Source: Nostoc linckia z4 (GTDB taxonomy: Bacteria; Cyanobacteriota; Cyanobacteriia; Cyanobacteriales; Nostocaceae). Taken from it: 44,470 bases of DNA. The notes below the pieces were generated by a model. That model saw only the letters and a list, made by a program, of their open reading frames with translations. It did not search any database and was not told where the DNA came from. A program made the position numbers and the translations under genes. Positions 6,848 through 15,154 of the stretch are shown here, in pieces. The DNA lies in assembly GCF_002608075.1 (NCBI RefSeq), contig NZ_LAHA01000017.1:68454-112923 (forward strand). The letters are read 5' to 3'. Position 1 is the stretch's first letter, and the number at the start of each line of letters is the position of its first letter.

Positions 6848-7900
6848 CTAGATTTTAGATTCAGTAACAACGCCTAATTTTTGTTGAATCCGGGTTTTTG
6901 CAGCTTTGAATTCAGTGGCTAGTTGTTCGCTTTGCTCAGTACTCAAGTTGTTGCGAATTGCAGCAAACATTGTGCTTTCTTCTTGACGAATATGGTCGCC
7001 AATAGCATCCATCAGCTGTTTGACTTTCTCTTTAAACTGAGGTGAAGATGGGCTAAGAGCTTTAATTTCTTCTAATACCTGCTTGGCATGAGCTTGTTCG
7101 TCATACAGTTCTTGGGTGTTTTCTTGACCGTAGAAAGAACGTACTCTTGGATAGACAACTTCTTCTTCAGCTTCAGCGTGGACTGTGAGATCTTTGTAAA
7201 TTTGACCGAAGTATTCTTGGATCTTTTGTGGATTGTTGCTTTGTAATAGTTCGGTAAACAGAGTATTTACTTTGTTGTGATCCAGGCGAATCACATCTTG
7301 GATATTCAGATCCTTTTTGTCACTGCTTTGGGTGACAGCACTACCTACTACACCACTTACCGCAGCTAAAGCATCTTGAACGCGTGCCCAAATTCCTTGA
7401 TCTGCATCTTGTCCAGTTAGTTCGCGGACACCCAGAATTTCTAGAATACCTTTGAGTTGCTCTTGGTGAGCGCGGTTTTCAAAGTTAATGGTATTCAAAG
7501 GGCCAATAGCTAGTATCACATCAGCACCAACTTTTTGAGCGGCTTTATGAACTATCAAGCCACTTGTAACTAGTTGATGTTTCAGCAATTCGTGTTGGGA
7601 TACTTTTTCATATAGACTTAGCTCAGAACCCTTAAATAGTTCGCGAGCTTTTTCAATAAATTCCCTCACGTTTTTTTTCGGTTCGGCCTGAATGCCGTAC
7701 TGAGTAATTACAGTTTCTAAAACACCAAGGTTTTTTTCATCATCTTTGATGAAGTTGCGGATGCGATCGGCAATTTCCGCATCAAGTTGTTGATTCAAAA
7801 GCAGTTTTTCATTTTCGATGACCAGTTGTTGCAGTGCTTTGATATTTGCTAATTTCACAGCAATAGCATTGCGTTTCGTATCATCTAAACTAGCTACCAT
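6848..7900 (-). CDS. Hemerythrin (HHE) domain protein, 350 aa
   Basis: The C-terminal part from about residue 197 is a four-helix hemerythrin domain with ligand-type residues in order: DHN near 208, HAEAEEE near 241, HAKQ near 271 and HIRQEE near 303. HHE proteins bind a di-iron centre and act in O2 or NO sensing, iron handling or stress defence. Residues 1-195 form a separate helical region resembling a second ferritin-like bundle (HELLKHQLVTSG, NRAHQEQLKGILEILG). I chose the ATG at 7900 because GAGGAG lies just upstream, trimming 19 residues from the longest frame. No signal peptide is seen, so it is cytoplasmic. It stands alone with its own terminator. Its physiological substrate cannot be told from the sequence. 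Confidence 0.85.
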   Translation of the reverse strand: MVASLDDTKRNAIAVKLANIKALQQLVIENEKLLLNQQLDAEIADRIRNFIKDDEKNLGVLETVITQYGIQAEPKKNVREFIEKARELFKGSELSLYEKVSQHELLKHQLVTSGLIVHKAAQKVGADVILAIGPLNTINFENRAHQEQLKGILEILGVRELTGQDADQGIWARVQDALAAVSGVVGSAVTQSSDKKDLNIQDVIRLDHNKVNTLFTELLQSNNPQKIQEYFGQIYKDLTVHAEAEEEVVYPRVRSFYGQENTQELYDEQAHAKQVLEEIKALSPSSPQFKEKVKQLMDAIGDHIRQEESTMFAAIRNNLSTEQSEQLATEFKAAKTRIQQKLGVVTESKI

Positions 7901-8398
7901 CCTAAGTTCTCCTCTAGCAAAGTGTTCGGAATTATTGCTAATATTACGTTGACACAAATCTTAGGGTGCTTCCATCTTTCTTTTGAGCGATTGCCTTCAC
8001 AACTGTGGGTAGAAAAATATCAAGTTCTTGGCTGCAAAATAAAAATATCAGTGAGCGCGATCGCTTTGATTTCTAATTCCATTCACAGTAACCTATTCAC
8101 TATTCATACAAGTCCAATAAATTACCCATTATGGAATAAAAAAGTATGTCTATGGGATGATTAACTAGCTCTACATTATTTAAATATGCTGATTGATGAA
8201 TTTGTAGTAATTTTCGTCTATCTAACTACAAATGTAAGGGCACAGCATTGCTGCGCCCCTAGCAGGTAGTATATTTACCTAAAATACCTTTGTAAAAGCT
8301 CAACACCAAGAAATTTTTCAGCTATAGCCTATTCCCTGCTATGGATGCGATTGTTGGCGACAATACCTGAGTATCGGTTGGTTTGTCTAAATACTTGA
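7901..8398. other. Intergenic, 498 bp
   Basis: This is the upstream region of the hemerythrin gene plus the downstream region of the next minus-strand gene. It holds one GCGATCGC at 8056 +/- a few bases and a dispersed palindrome at 8238-8258. I see no gene or clear promoter consensus. Confidence 0.5.
8238..8258. repeat. Dispersed palindrome
   Basis: GGGCACAGCA and TGCTGCGCCC pair in 9 of 10 positions around one base. This G+C-rich hairpin (within AAGGGCACAGCATTGCTGCG) is of a type often scattered in cyanobacterial intergenic DNA. It may also end transcripts from the minus-strand gene that stops at 8399. Confidence 0.5.
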
Positions 8399-8713
8399 TT
8401 ACTGCTGCATTGAAGGTGTGCGAAAAATTCTGCTGAATATAGGAATTCTCACCTTGGGTTGAGGTGCAGTGATATTAGCCTGAGAAACAGAAGTGTTAGT
8501 TACTGTCTCAGATATGATAGTCGGTTTACTCTCAGTGGAATTAACCAAATCACCCAATTCCTTAGCAGAAGATGAATTTGAAGATATAGTACTAATATTA
8601 TCAGTATCTTGATTATTAGATTTTGACGCCGTTTGAGCATGACATGGAGTCATAAAGCAAGTCGAAATTGTTGCTAATACCAGCATTAGCAGATTGCAAA
8701 TATATTTGTGCAT
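8399..8713 (-). CDS. Small exported protein, 104 aa
   Basis: It has a clear Sec signal peptide: MHKYICNLLMLVLATIS then a cleavage region ending CHA before QTAS. The mature part is about 77 residues, very rich in Ser, Thr and Asn, without cysteines or recognisable domains, and ends in a basic segment (PKVRIPIFSRIFRTPS). It is probably a disordered periplasmic or secreted peptide. Function unknown; I recognise no family. It stands alone between two intergenic regions. The credible signal peptide and sensible codon pattern support it as a real gene, but homology would be needed for confidence. Confidence 0.6.
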   Translation of the reverse strand: MHKYICNLLMLVLATISTCFMTPCHAQTASKSNNQDTDNISTISSNSSSAKELGDLVNSTESKPTIISETVTNTSVSQANITAPQPKVRIPIFSRIFRTPSMQQ

Positions 8714-9382
8714 GGTGATTTTTGAAATTGGTTAATAAATATCCCAAGTTTTCAGAGCTTGTGTTTGTTCTCTGTCTGAAAGAAAATCGTGATTTTACCC
8801 AGATAACTTATTGCGCTTTCTAATAAAGCGTGTTACCCATTCCTAGCTGTAACTAGAAATTAGTACAACTTACAATATCAATAATTTAGTGAGATTCCCT
8901 TTGATTTCAAACAGAAATATTACTGATTTTAAAAAAATGAATCTTCATCATCAGGCTATCATTTTTTCAATTTAATAAATTTCAATTCATAATCAACACA
9001 TCTGATATTTAATTATTTATACTTTTGATGAAGTACTTTAGGTAAATAAATACGTGTATGCGTTCAGGAATGGATTTAAGCTCATCCACCCCTAAAAGGA
9101 GATGGGATAACACGAGAGATTGTTGACTGTTGAGTGATGACTGTTAACTGTTAACGTCAACGATGTCCAGGTATCTTTCATCCCATCCCTAAAAGCAATG
9201 GGTTTTCCCGACACCTTTTTATCAAGCTACCCTTTCAAACAATCACAAGGTTTGATTGGTGAACTTTTTGACTTTTGAATGCGTAACTTCCAAGGTAGCA
9301 GTGGTAGATATCTTTAAATTCTCACTTCTGACTCCTGGGTGCTGAATTATTAACATTCACATTACTATCTTCTAAAAAATTG
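8714..9382. other. AT-rich intergenic, 669 bp, with short repeats
   Basis: No gene is seen. The left half is very AT-rich. Around 9060-9220 there are two CATCCC(A)CCCCTAAAAG-like stretches in the same orientation and an imperfect TTGACTGTTGA-type repeat ending in TTAACGTCAACG. These are typical of Nostoc intergenic repeats. The promoter of the next gene should be near 9300-9370, but no clear consensus stands out. Confidence 0.4.
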
Positions 9383-10675
9383 ATGAAATTTATAACCTTC
9401 AAAAATCCGTTCCTACTCATAGTAGTTAGTCTTACTCTCTTGCAGACAGCTAATGCTCAAACTCCTGTAACTGAAACCTCCAAGTTATCTCAAGAAGTTT
9501 CTGTGCTTCGCCAACAGGGTGCAAAGGGGTTACAGATATTTCTCAAATCCCATACTAATGAGTTAAACAACAATTCTTCAGAGAAAGTTTTACCTTCTGC
9601 TACACTGCGGGCGGCTTTAGATGAACTTTGCCAACAGCGAGACTGTTACGCTTCTCGTTTGTATTGGTATACAGACATGGAACAAGCCAAAGCAGCTGCC
9701 AAAATCAGTGGTAAACCGATTTTATCTCTGCGCTTGCTGGGCAGACTGGATCGCGATTTGAGTTGTGCTAATAGTAGGTTCTTCAGGGTGGCGCTATATC
9801 CCAACAGGGAAATTTCTCGACTGCTTCAAGACCGCTTTATTTTGCACTGGGAATCAGTGCGTCCTGTACCAAAAGTTACAATCGATTTCGGCGATGGACG
9901 CAAGTTAGAACGCACAATTACAGGCAATAGCATTCACTATATATTAGATGCCTCTGGTCGTCCAATTGATGCAATTCCTGGTTTATATGGCCCCAAGGCA
10001 TTTATACGTCAATTACAACAAGCTGAAGTAGTGGCAAAAAACTATAGCAAACTGTCACCAAGGGATGGCGAGGCTTTTTTAAGAAAATACCACAGCGATC
10101 GCTACAATTCCATCCAAGCCCAATGGGTTGCTGATTTATCCCGCTTGGGTATCCAGTCTCCCCCGAAGTTGCTAGAATCTCCCAGCAATTCCACTCAACC
10201 ACCAACAGCAGTAACCGCAGGTTCTCTGGCGGTTTCTAAAATGATGGTTGAAAGACCAATGCTCACTGCTCTTGAGTCTAATGCCCAACAAAATCAAAAA
10301 ACTTTAGCTGAAATAACTGACCAAGAAGCTTGGAACAAAATTGCTCAACTTTATGCCAGTGATGCCAAGCTAGATGAAAACAGCATTTCCTTAATTAAAG
10401 CTAAAAAGTCTCAGCCTGCCAACACTCAAAAAGATAATTTGCCAATCATAGTGAAAAATTTTGAAACCGCAATGGCTCTAGATACAGTCAGAAATGAATA
10501 TATATTGCACAGCCAAATTCATCAATGGTTTATGGCAGGTAACCAAACAAAGAATGTACAAACCCTCAATCAGCAAGTCTACGCCCAACTATTTTTAACT
10601 CCTAGTTCTGACCCTTGGTTGGGACTTTTCCCCAGCGATGGCTACAGTGCAATTGATAATGATGGCATCCGCTAA
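9383..10675 (+). CDS. Exported thioredoxin-fold-like protein, 430 aa
   Basis: It starts with a Sec signal peptide (MKFITFKNPFLLIVVSLTLLQ, cleaved near TANAQ). The ATG at 9383 is preferred to the TTG one codon before. Residues about 85-210 resemble a thioredoxin_7/DUF255-like fold: CYASRLYWYTDMEQAKAAAK followed by GKPILSLRLLG, SRFFRVALYPNREISRLLQDRFILHW and later ILDASGRPIDAIPGLYGP. The usual CxxC is absent from the position after the first strand; cysteines occur as CQQRDC before it and LSCANS after it. A disulfide oxidoreductase role is therefore not assured. The last 200 residues are low in motifs and helical. It is probably periplasmic. It may handle heme or metal-linked redox stress, but this is inference. 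Confidence 0.6.
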   Translation: MKFITFKNPFLLIVVSLTLLQTANAQTPVTETSKLSQEVSVLRQQGAKGLQIFLKSHTNELNNNSSEKVLPSATLRAALDELCQQRDCYASRLYWYTDMEQAKAAAKISGKPILSLRLLGRLDRDLSCANSRFFRVALYPNREISRLLQDRFILHWESVRPVPKVTIDFGDGRKLERTITGNSIHYILDASGRPIDAIPGLYGPKAFIRQLQQAEVVAKNYSKLSPRDGEAFLRKYHSDRYNSIQAQWVADLSRLGIQSPPKLLESPSNSTQPPTAVTAGSLAVSKMMVERPMLTALESNAQQNQKTLAEITDQEAWNKIAQLYASDAKLDENSISLIKAKKSQPANTQKDNLPIIVKNFETAMALDTVRNEYILHSQIHQWFMAGNQTKNVQTLNQQVYAQLFLTPSSDPWLGLFPSDGYSAIDNDGIR

Positions 10676-10681
10676 GGCAAG

Positions 10682-10868
10682 ACGGTTCGGTTAAAGGGGA
10701 AAGGGGAAAGGGAAAAGGGGAAAGGGCAAAGGGGAAAGGGCAAAGGGGAAAGGGCAAAGGGGAAGGTTTCAAATACATCCAAATCCCCTTACCCCGGTTG
10801 GTGAGCTTGTCGAACCATTAACCTTTTCCCAGACCACAAGGGAAGTTCATACTGCTTATCCGAACCGT
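10682..10868. mobile_element. MITE-like element with 9-bp perfect ends
   Basis: ACGGTTCGG at 10682 and CCGAACCGT at 10860 are perfect terminal inverted repeats. The interior carries a purine-rich tandem array with a 14-base AAAGGGGAAAGGGC unit on the left, and on the right a reversed fragment of the family-1 element (CCTTTTCCC...CCACAAG). No coding capacity is seen. It looks like a nested or composite non-autonomous element. Confidence 0.5.
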
Positions 10869-10906
10869 ATTGACTTCCAAGTAAAAAAATATTCCATAAA
10901 AAACTG

Positions 10907-10945
10907 TTGAGTGTTGACTGTTAACGGTTCACAGTCAACACTCAA
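10907..10945 (-). terminator. Terminator of ycf34
   Basis: TTGAGTGTTGACTG and CAGTCAACACTCAA are perfect 14-bp arms around an 11-base loop. On the minus strand the hairpin is followed by CAGTTTTTTATGG, so it can terminate ycf34, whose stop is 36 bp away. Confidence 0.7.
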
Positions 10946-10980
10946 ACTCCATGTAAAATTGCAAATCTCAAATCCAAAAT

Positions 10981-11229
10981 TTAAGTCGGTACTAATTCTC
11001 CAGGACGCAACTTCGACCATTTACCCATTTCCGGCTTAAAGCTCAGACAGCCAACAACGTCCCATTCCATTTCAATCACATCGTCTTTAGTCCGGATGTT
11101 GACGTTGATAGAAGGTTCATTTGGGTCAAAATCTGGTGTTTCGGTTAAGTGGGGTTGTTGGTGCTGCCCTTCTACGGCATGATAAGTGAGACAGCGGTCT
11201 ACATAGTGGCAGTTCACGCAAATACACAT
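10981..11229 (-). CDS. ycf34: Ycf34 family protein
   Basis: This 82-aa protein begins MCICVNCHYVDRC, the cysteine-rich start that defines Ycf34, with Cys at 2, 4, 7 and 13 and a further Cys near 61. Ycf34 is conserved in cyanobacteria and in plastids of red algae. In Synechocystis it has been reported to bind an iron-sulfur cluster and to affect photosynthetic electron flow; its exact reaction is unknown. The middle (TPDFDPNEPSINVNIRTK) and the end (WDVVGCLSFKPEMGKWSKLRPGE) match the family layout, and the length is normal. It is a single gene divergent from the tRNA nucleotidyltransferase, with its own terminator hairpin. Confidence 0.9.
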   Translation of the reverse strand: MCICVNCHYVDRCLTYHAVEGQHQQPHLTETPDFDPNEPSINVNIRTKDDVIEMEWDVVGCLSFKPEMGKWSKLRPGELVPT

Positions 11230-11315
11230 AATAGAACCAACTCCAGGGGCCTTTATTGTTAATCTAGCTTAAGCCAGACTGTTATTCATTAGTTGCTGGG
11301 TTGATTTTTATTACA

Positions 11316-12641
11316 ATGTGTTCTTCTGTTGCTTCTACCCTAGCTCCCGAAAATTGGCCTTTTAGCTTGGCATTATTGCCACAACCAGCTTATATGGTGG
11401 GTGGCGCTGTACGGGATGCCATGCTTGGCAGAACTCGCGAATACTTAGATTTAGATTTTGTTATACCATCTAACGCGGTAAAGGTGGCAAGAGCGATCGC
11501 CCATCATTATAATGCTGGGTTTGTATTACTCGATGCACAACGACAAATTGCTCGTGTGGTTTTTCCCGGTGCTACGGCTGACTTTGCCCAACAAGAGGGA
11601 GACAGTTTAGAGGTGGACTTGCACAGACGGGACTTTACAATAAATGCGATCGCCTATAATCCCCACACCCAAGAAATCATCGATCCCCTGCAAGGCTATG
11701 CAGATTTACAACAGGGCATTTTGCGAATGGTATCACCCGCTAACCTTGAAGACGATCCTTTGCGGTTAATGCGAGCTTATCGGCAAGCAGCCCAACTGAA
11801 TTTTACTATTGAGTCAGCTACTCAAACCACAATTCGTTCTTTAGCATCACATATCAGCAAAGTTGCACCAGAACGATTTCGCGCAGAAATTGGTTATTTA
11901 TTGGCAAATTCTCAGGGTACTCCCTGGATAACAACTGCTTGGGAAGATAATTTACTTAGCCCTTTCTTCAAAAACGCCACTCGTGAAAGCTTAAATAAAC
12001 TAGCAGCTGTTGACGATGCAGCTGTTTTACTGGCTCAAAATTGGCAACAATTGGGAGTAAAATTACAAGCAGGAGTGCGGGATAGCATCAAAACTACTTG
12101 GTTAGCCATTGCTAAACTTGCTTGTCTTGTCAACCGAAATCCAGAATTAGCAGAAATAGAATTACAAGAACTTACCTACAGTCGTGCTGAAATTCGCGGT
12201 GTCACCACTGCTTTAAAATTATTACCGCAACTGAAAGTGGCAAATATGTCTTTGCGAGAACAATACTTTTTGTTCCAAGATGCAGATATTGTGTTTCCTG
12301 CTACGGTAGCGTTAGCTGTAGCATTTGATAATTTGGTAGAGGCGATGTCTGGCAAAAAGCAGCTAAAGACAGCAGTTGCTACAACAGATGAAGCCCATAC
12401 AACGCATTGCCTTGTTTTTGCACCTTTAATCAACCGCTACCTGAACCCTGACGATCTGGTCGCTCATCCCACTCCATTAGTCAGTGGGAAGGAGATAATT
12501 ATAACACTAGATATCCCGGCTTCACCAATAGTAGGCAAATTATTAACAGAAATTGCCGTAGCACAAGCTGAGGGGAAAGTTTCCACACCAACAGAGGCGA
12601 TGGCATTGGCACGTCAGTTAGTTGGGGAGTGGGGAGTGTAG
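11316..12641 (+). CDS. tRNA CCA- or A-adding nucleotidyltransferase, class II
   Basis: It belongs to the class II tRNA nucleotidyltransferase/poly(A) polymerase family. Visible motifs are VGGAVRDAMLG (nucleotide binding, about residue 29), the catalytic DLDFV pair of aspartates, RRDFTINAIAY, and the template-like region DDPLRLMRAYRQAAQL. The C-terminal half is helical and binds the tRNA body. The enzyme repairs or builds the 3' CCA end. In some cyanobacteria, including Synechocystis, this work is split between a CC-adding and an A-adding enzyme; which one this is cannot be settled by eye. The ATG at 11316 is chosen over an upstream TTG. At 441 aa it is of usual length. It is transcribed alone, divergent from ycf34. 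Confidence 0.9.
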   Translation: MCSSVASTLAPENWPFSLALLPQPAYMVGGAVRDAMLGRTREYLDLDFVIPSNAVKVARAIAHHYNAGFVLLDAQRQIARVVFPGATADFAQQEGDSLEVDLHRRDFTINAIAYNPHTQEIIDPLQGYADLQQGILRMVSPANLEDDPLRLMRAYRQAAQLNFTIESATQTTIRSLASHISKVAPERFRAEIGYLLANSQGTPWITTAWEDNLLSPFFKNATRESLNKLAAVDDAAVLLAQNWQQLGVKLQAGVRDSIKTTWLAIAKLACLVNRNPELAEIELQELTYSRAEIRGVTTALKLLPQLKVANMSLREQYFLFQDADIVFPATVALAVAFDNLVEAMSGKKQLKTAVATTDEAHTTHCLVFAPLINRYLNPDDLVAHPTPLVSGKEIIITLDIPASPIVGKLLTEIAVAQAEGKVSTPTEAMALARQLVGEWGV

Positions 12642-13084
12642 GGAGACAAGGAGAATAGACCTGCCTTGAAAATAGGGCATTCTTGTGGGAAAAGGTTAAA
12701 GGGGAAAGGGAAAATGTTCTTCAGAAAGATTGCTTAGTTTTCTCCTTTTTATAGAAAATTAGGCAGAATCCAATATTCAGTAAACTGTATTATCCTAAAA
12801 GCTTTAACTCAGAATTGTTAGCCAAACTTTCTTTTTCAAGCTTGGATAGTATTGAACTTTACTCTCAGTAAAACGTCGCCAATAAATTCAACTATGTAAC
12901 AAAAAGTAAATTGAACTCAAATCAATTTTTGTTCTGGTCTCTACTATCTGACCTGTGCTTTTCCCTAACGATAAATATTCATACTCGCCTACTTAATTCC
13001 AAAAATCAAAGCAGGTTACTATTAGTATCAATGCACTGCTAGCTCAATCAGTTAAGTTTTTGAATTTTTCGTTAGAGATAAACC
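12642..13084. other. Intergenic, 443 bp, with family-1 repeat fragment
   Basis: AATAGACCTGCC at 12654, then TTCTTGTGGGAAAAGG and a GGGGAAAGGGAAAA stretch, form a degraded copy of the family-1 element up to about 12735. The rest is AT-rich with no visible gene. It separates two convergent genes. Confidence 0.45.
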
Positions 13085-13435
13085 TCAGTTAACAGATTTT
13101 AAAATCACAATAATTCCAGTACGACGTGTGACTAAATTTGTATTGGTCATCAAATTAAGAACAGGTTTGCCAATAATTTCTTCGATGGTTTTTTTCAATT
13201 GTGGTTTGATTAATTTATCCAAGTACGATCGCACTTGTTCTGCTAAATTTTCATAACCCCCCTGAAGTAAAGTTTCTTCAACAGGGGTAATAGAGTTTTC
13301 TAGAGAAATTATGATTTCTGTGTCAAAAAAATGACAAATAATTTGGCTAGGAAGCTGTCCCAGTCTTTGATGATATAAGTTTTTAACTTGGTCTGATATT
13401 TCTGTTTCTAGTTGTCCAATAGTAGGTTGTATCAT
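13085..13435 (-). CDS. DUF2294 / MpsC-like protein, 116 aa
   Basis: The whole 116-aa protein matches the DUF2294 layout: an N-terminal helix (TIGQLETEISDQVKNLYHQRLGQLP), strands with IICHFFDTEIIISLENSITPVEETLL, a central helix and the C-terminal RTGIIVILK strand. This family has been renamed after MpsC, a partner in a sodium-dependent membrane-potential system in Staphylococcus, but many cyanobacterial members have no such partners, and none is visible here. It is soluble, with no signal peptide. It stands alone. The family call is good; the function in this organism is unknown. Confidence 0.75.
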   Translation of the reverse strand: MIQPTIGQLETEISDQVKNLYHQRLGQLPSQIICHFFDTEIIISLENSITPVEETLLQGGYENLAEQVRSYLDKLIKPQLKKTIEEIIGKPVLNLMTNTNLVTRRTGIIVILKSVN

Positions 13436-13684
13436 TAGTAGTTAGAGTATAATATTTATTGTTAGAGTCTCCGAATAGGAGTTTTAAAGATTATATTATA
13501 TCAGATATATTCTGAAAAATTTATCGATGCCATAGATTAAGTTTGTGTATTAATGTCATGCATTTAGTAGGGTTTTTGAGGTAAACAATCCTAGATACTA
13601 AAAGTGTAAAAATTCTTAATTAAAAATTGGTGGAGTCTGCATTTAATCACTCGTAGTTACTATTTGGTTATATGAGTAATTAGT

Positions 13685-13814
13685 TTATTTTATGCTAAAC
13701 AAGCGATCGCCTGCATCTCCCAACTCAGGAATAATATAACCATCCTCGTTCAAATGTCCATCAATAAGTAGTCGTATAAAATAGTACATCAAAAGGCACT
13801 TCACAGAAATGCTC
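13685..13814 (-). pseudogene. 3' relic of uracil phosphoribosyltransferase
   Basis: Read on the minus strand, one frame gives [11 protein letters not shown] and, after a one-base shift, [19 protein letters not shown] then AGDRLFSIK and a stop at 13685. The phrase NExGYIxPxLGDAGDR is the C-terminal signature of uracil phosphoribosyltransferase, which makes UMP from uracil and PRPP. Only the last 40 or so residues remain. The copy breaks exactly where a family-1 mobile element starts (13815). It has a frameshift and no start, so it is dead. A URC1-like relic lies 3 kb away on the same strand, which suggests both came from one uracil-use locus. Confidence 0.8.
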
Positions 13815-13930
13815 AATAGACCTCTTGCACAAGTGCTTTTTGCACTCTTGTGGGAAAAGGGGAAGGGATAAAAAACATGAGTAGCTTTCCCCCTTGCCCC
13901 TTATCCCCTTTAGGGGCCCCACCTTCCCCT
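13815..13930. mobile_element. MITE-like element, family 1 copy 3
   Basis: It starts AATAGACCTCTTGCACAAG and contains a hairpin (CACAAGTGC/GCACTCTTGTG) and TTGTGGGAAAAGGGGAAGGG, then a pyrimidine-rich half. The right edge is unclear. It abuts the broken uracil phosphoribosyltransferase gene and is a plausible cause or scar of the break. Confidence 0.5.
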
Positions 13931-15154
13931 TTAAAGAGCCAAGTTGCCTTGGCGTACTACTAGTACAGGTCGGCGTAAATAAATAGACCATAAGGAATTG
14001 CTAAAAGCCTTGTAGTATCGTTATTCTTTCTTTTTACTTTTGCCTTTTTACTTTTGCCTTGTTGTACTAGTACCAATTTTTAATCCGGAGCCAGCATTGG
14101 CCCATTCATTGGAAGCATTGGTGTTTGAATCTGTTCAAATTTAAGCGGTAAATCTCGTGCGATCAATTAATGTTACTTGGTTGTGCATATTTTATTGATT
14201 AAGTAATAGTTCAGTTTACTACATAGTCATAGAATTCTTTTTTTCAAAAGTTGGTATCCTTACTTATTTATTTTTCTTGAAATAAATTTTACAAAACCTT
14301 CACGAAACTGTAATTGCAAATCTACTAAAAACTAGTCTTAAGTAAACTTAGTTAGTATCAAACACTTATTTTTTATAATTTAATATTAAATTAATAATGA
14401 TATTAATTGTATACATATATACAATTAATGAGGTATATACTAATATTATTTACTTCTTTAGATATAGGAATAAATCAATAGAAATAATGGTATTTTAAAC
14501 ACAGAAGGATATCAGATTGTTGTTTAACAGCAAGTTTGATATTGCTGATTATTTCAGATTTTTCTACACAAAAATCTGGATTTATGATGTTCGTTCAATT
14601 TTTAAATGACCTACATGTTGATGATTAACATCAATATGTAATTACCCTAATTATGACGATGTCGGCTTTGAGAATTGTTATTTTATTTTCCTTTTATGAG
14701 AGTAACAAAATACAGGAATAGTTGATACTAAATATTCCTTTTTGTAGGGAAAATAAAATGTGTACATCCAGTACCAAAAAATTTGCCATAGCTCAGTTAT
14801 GGCAGTTATCGAGCTAGAGGAAGTTCTGAGGTTCAAGGCCATCGCTTGAATCGGATTAATGGTGTTTTAAATTTTGAGGAGCAGCCTGTCAGAAGCCTAC
14901 TTTACAGACTTCTCTCCACAGTGCTGTGCGATCGCTACGCGTTTGTTTATAGATGCAACACGTGGTCAAGACGTAACGTACCTGTGCGCCTTACGAATGC
15001 ATCACTACTTCCTGTATTCCATGCAATTGAGCTACATAGCTGAGCTTGATTGACAGTTTTTTGGACAATCTAGACAATCCTTGGATCTCTCCCAAATTGT
15101 CTATAACTACTGTTGGCCTTTCACTAATTCCTTTGAGTAAACAGACAAAAACAT
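13931..15154. other. Long AT-rich intergenic, 1.2 kb
   Basis: No intact gene is supported. There is a GTACTACTAGTAC palindrome near 13955 and repeated CTTTTGCCTTTTTACTTTTGCC near 14035. A possible small decayed frame lies on the minus strand at 14080-14188. A very AT-rich tract runs from 14200 to 14760. The last 300 bp precede the RTX gene and should hold its promoter, though I cannot place it. A 65-codon frame at 14846 overlaps repeat sequence and is not counted. Confidence 0.5.

Noticed and set aside
1391..12950. Shared CTATCTGACCT at 1399 and about 12946, considered as attachment-site copies
   Set aside because: Only 11 bp are shared, the flanks differ, no integrase is seen and the second copy is far from the composition edge at 6.3 kb.
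14846..15043. 65-codon open frame upstream of the RTX gene
   Set aside because: It covers a dispersed GCGATCGCTACGCG-type repeat, has no ribosome-binding sequence and no protein-like features.
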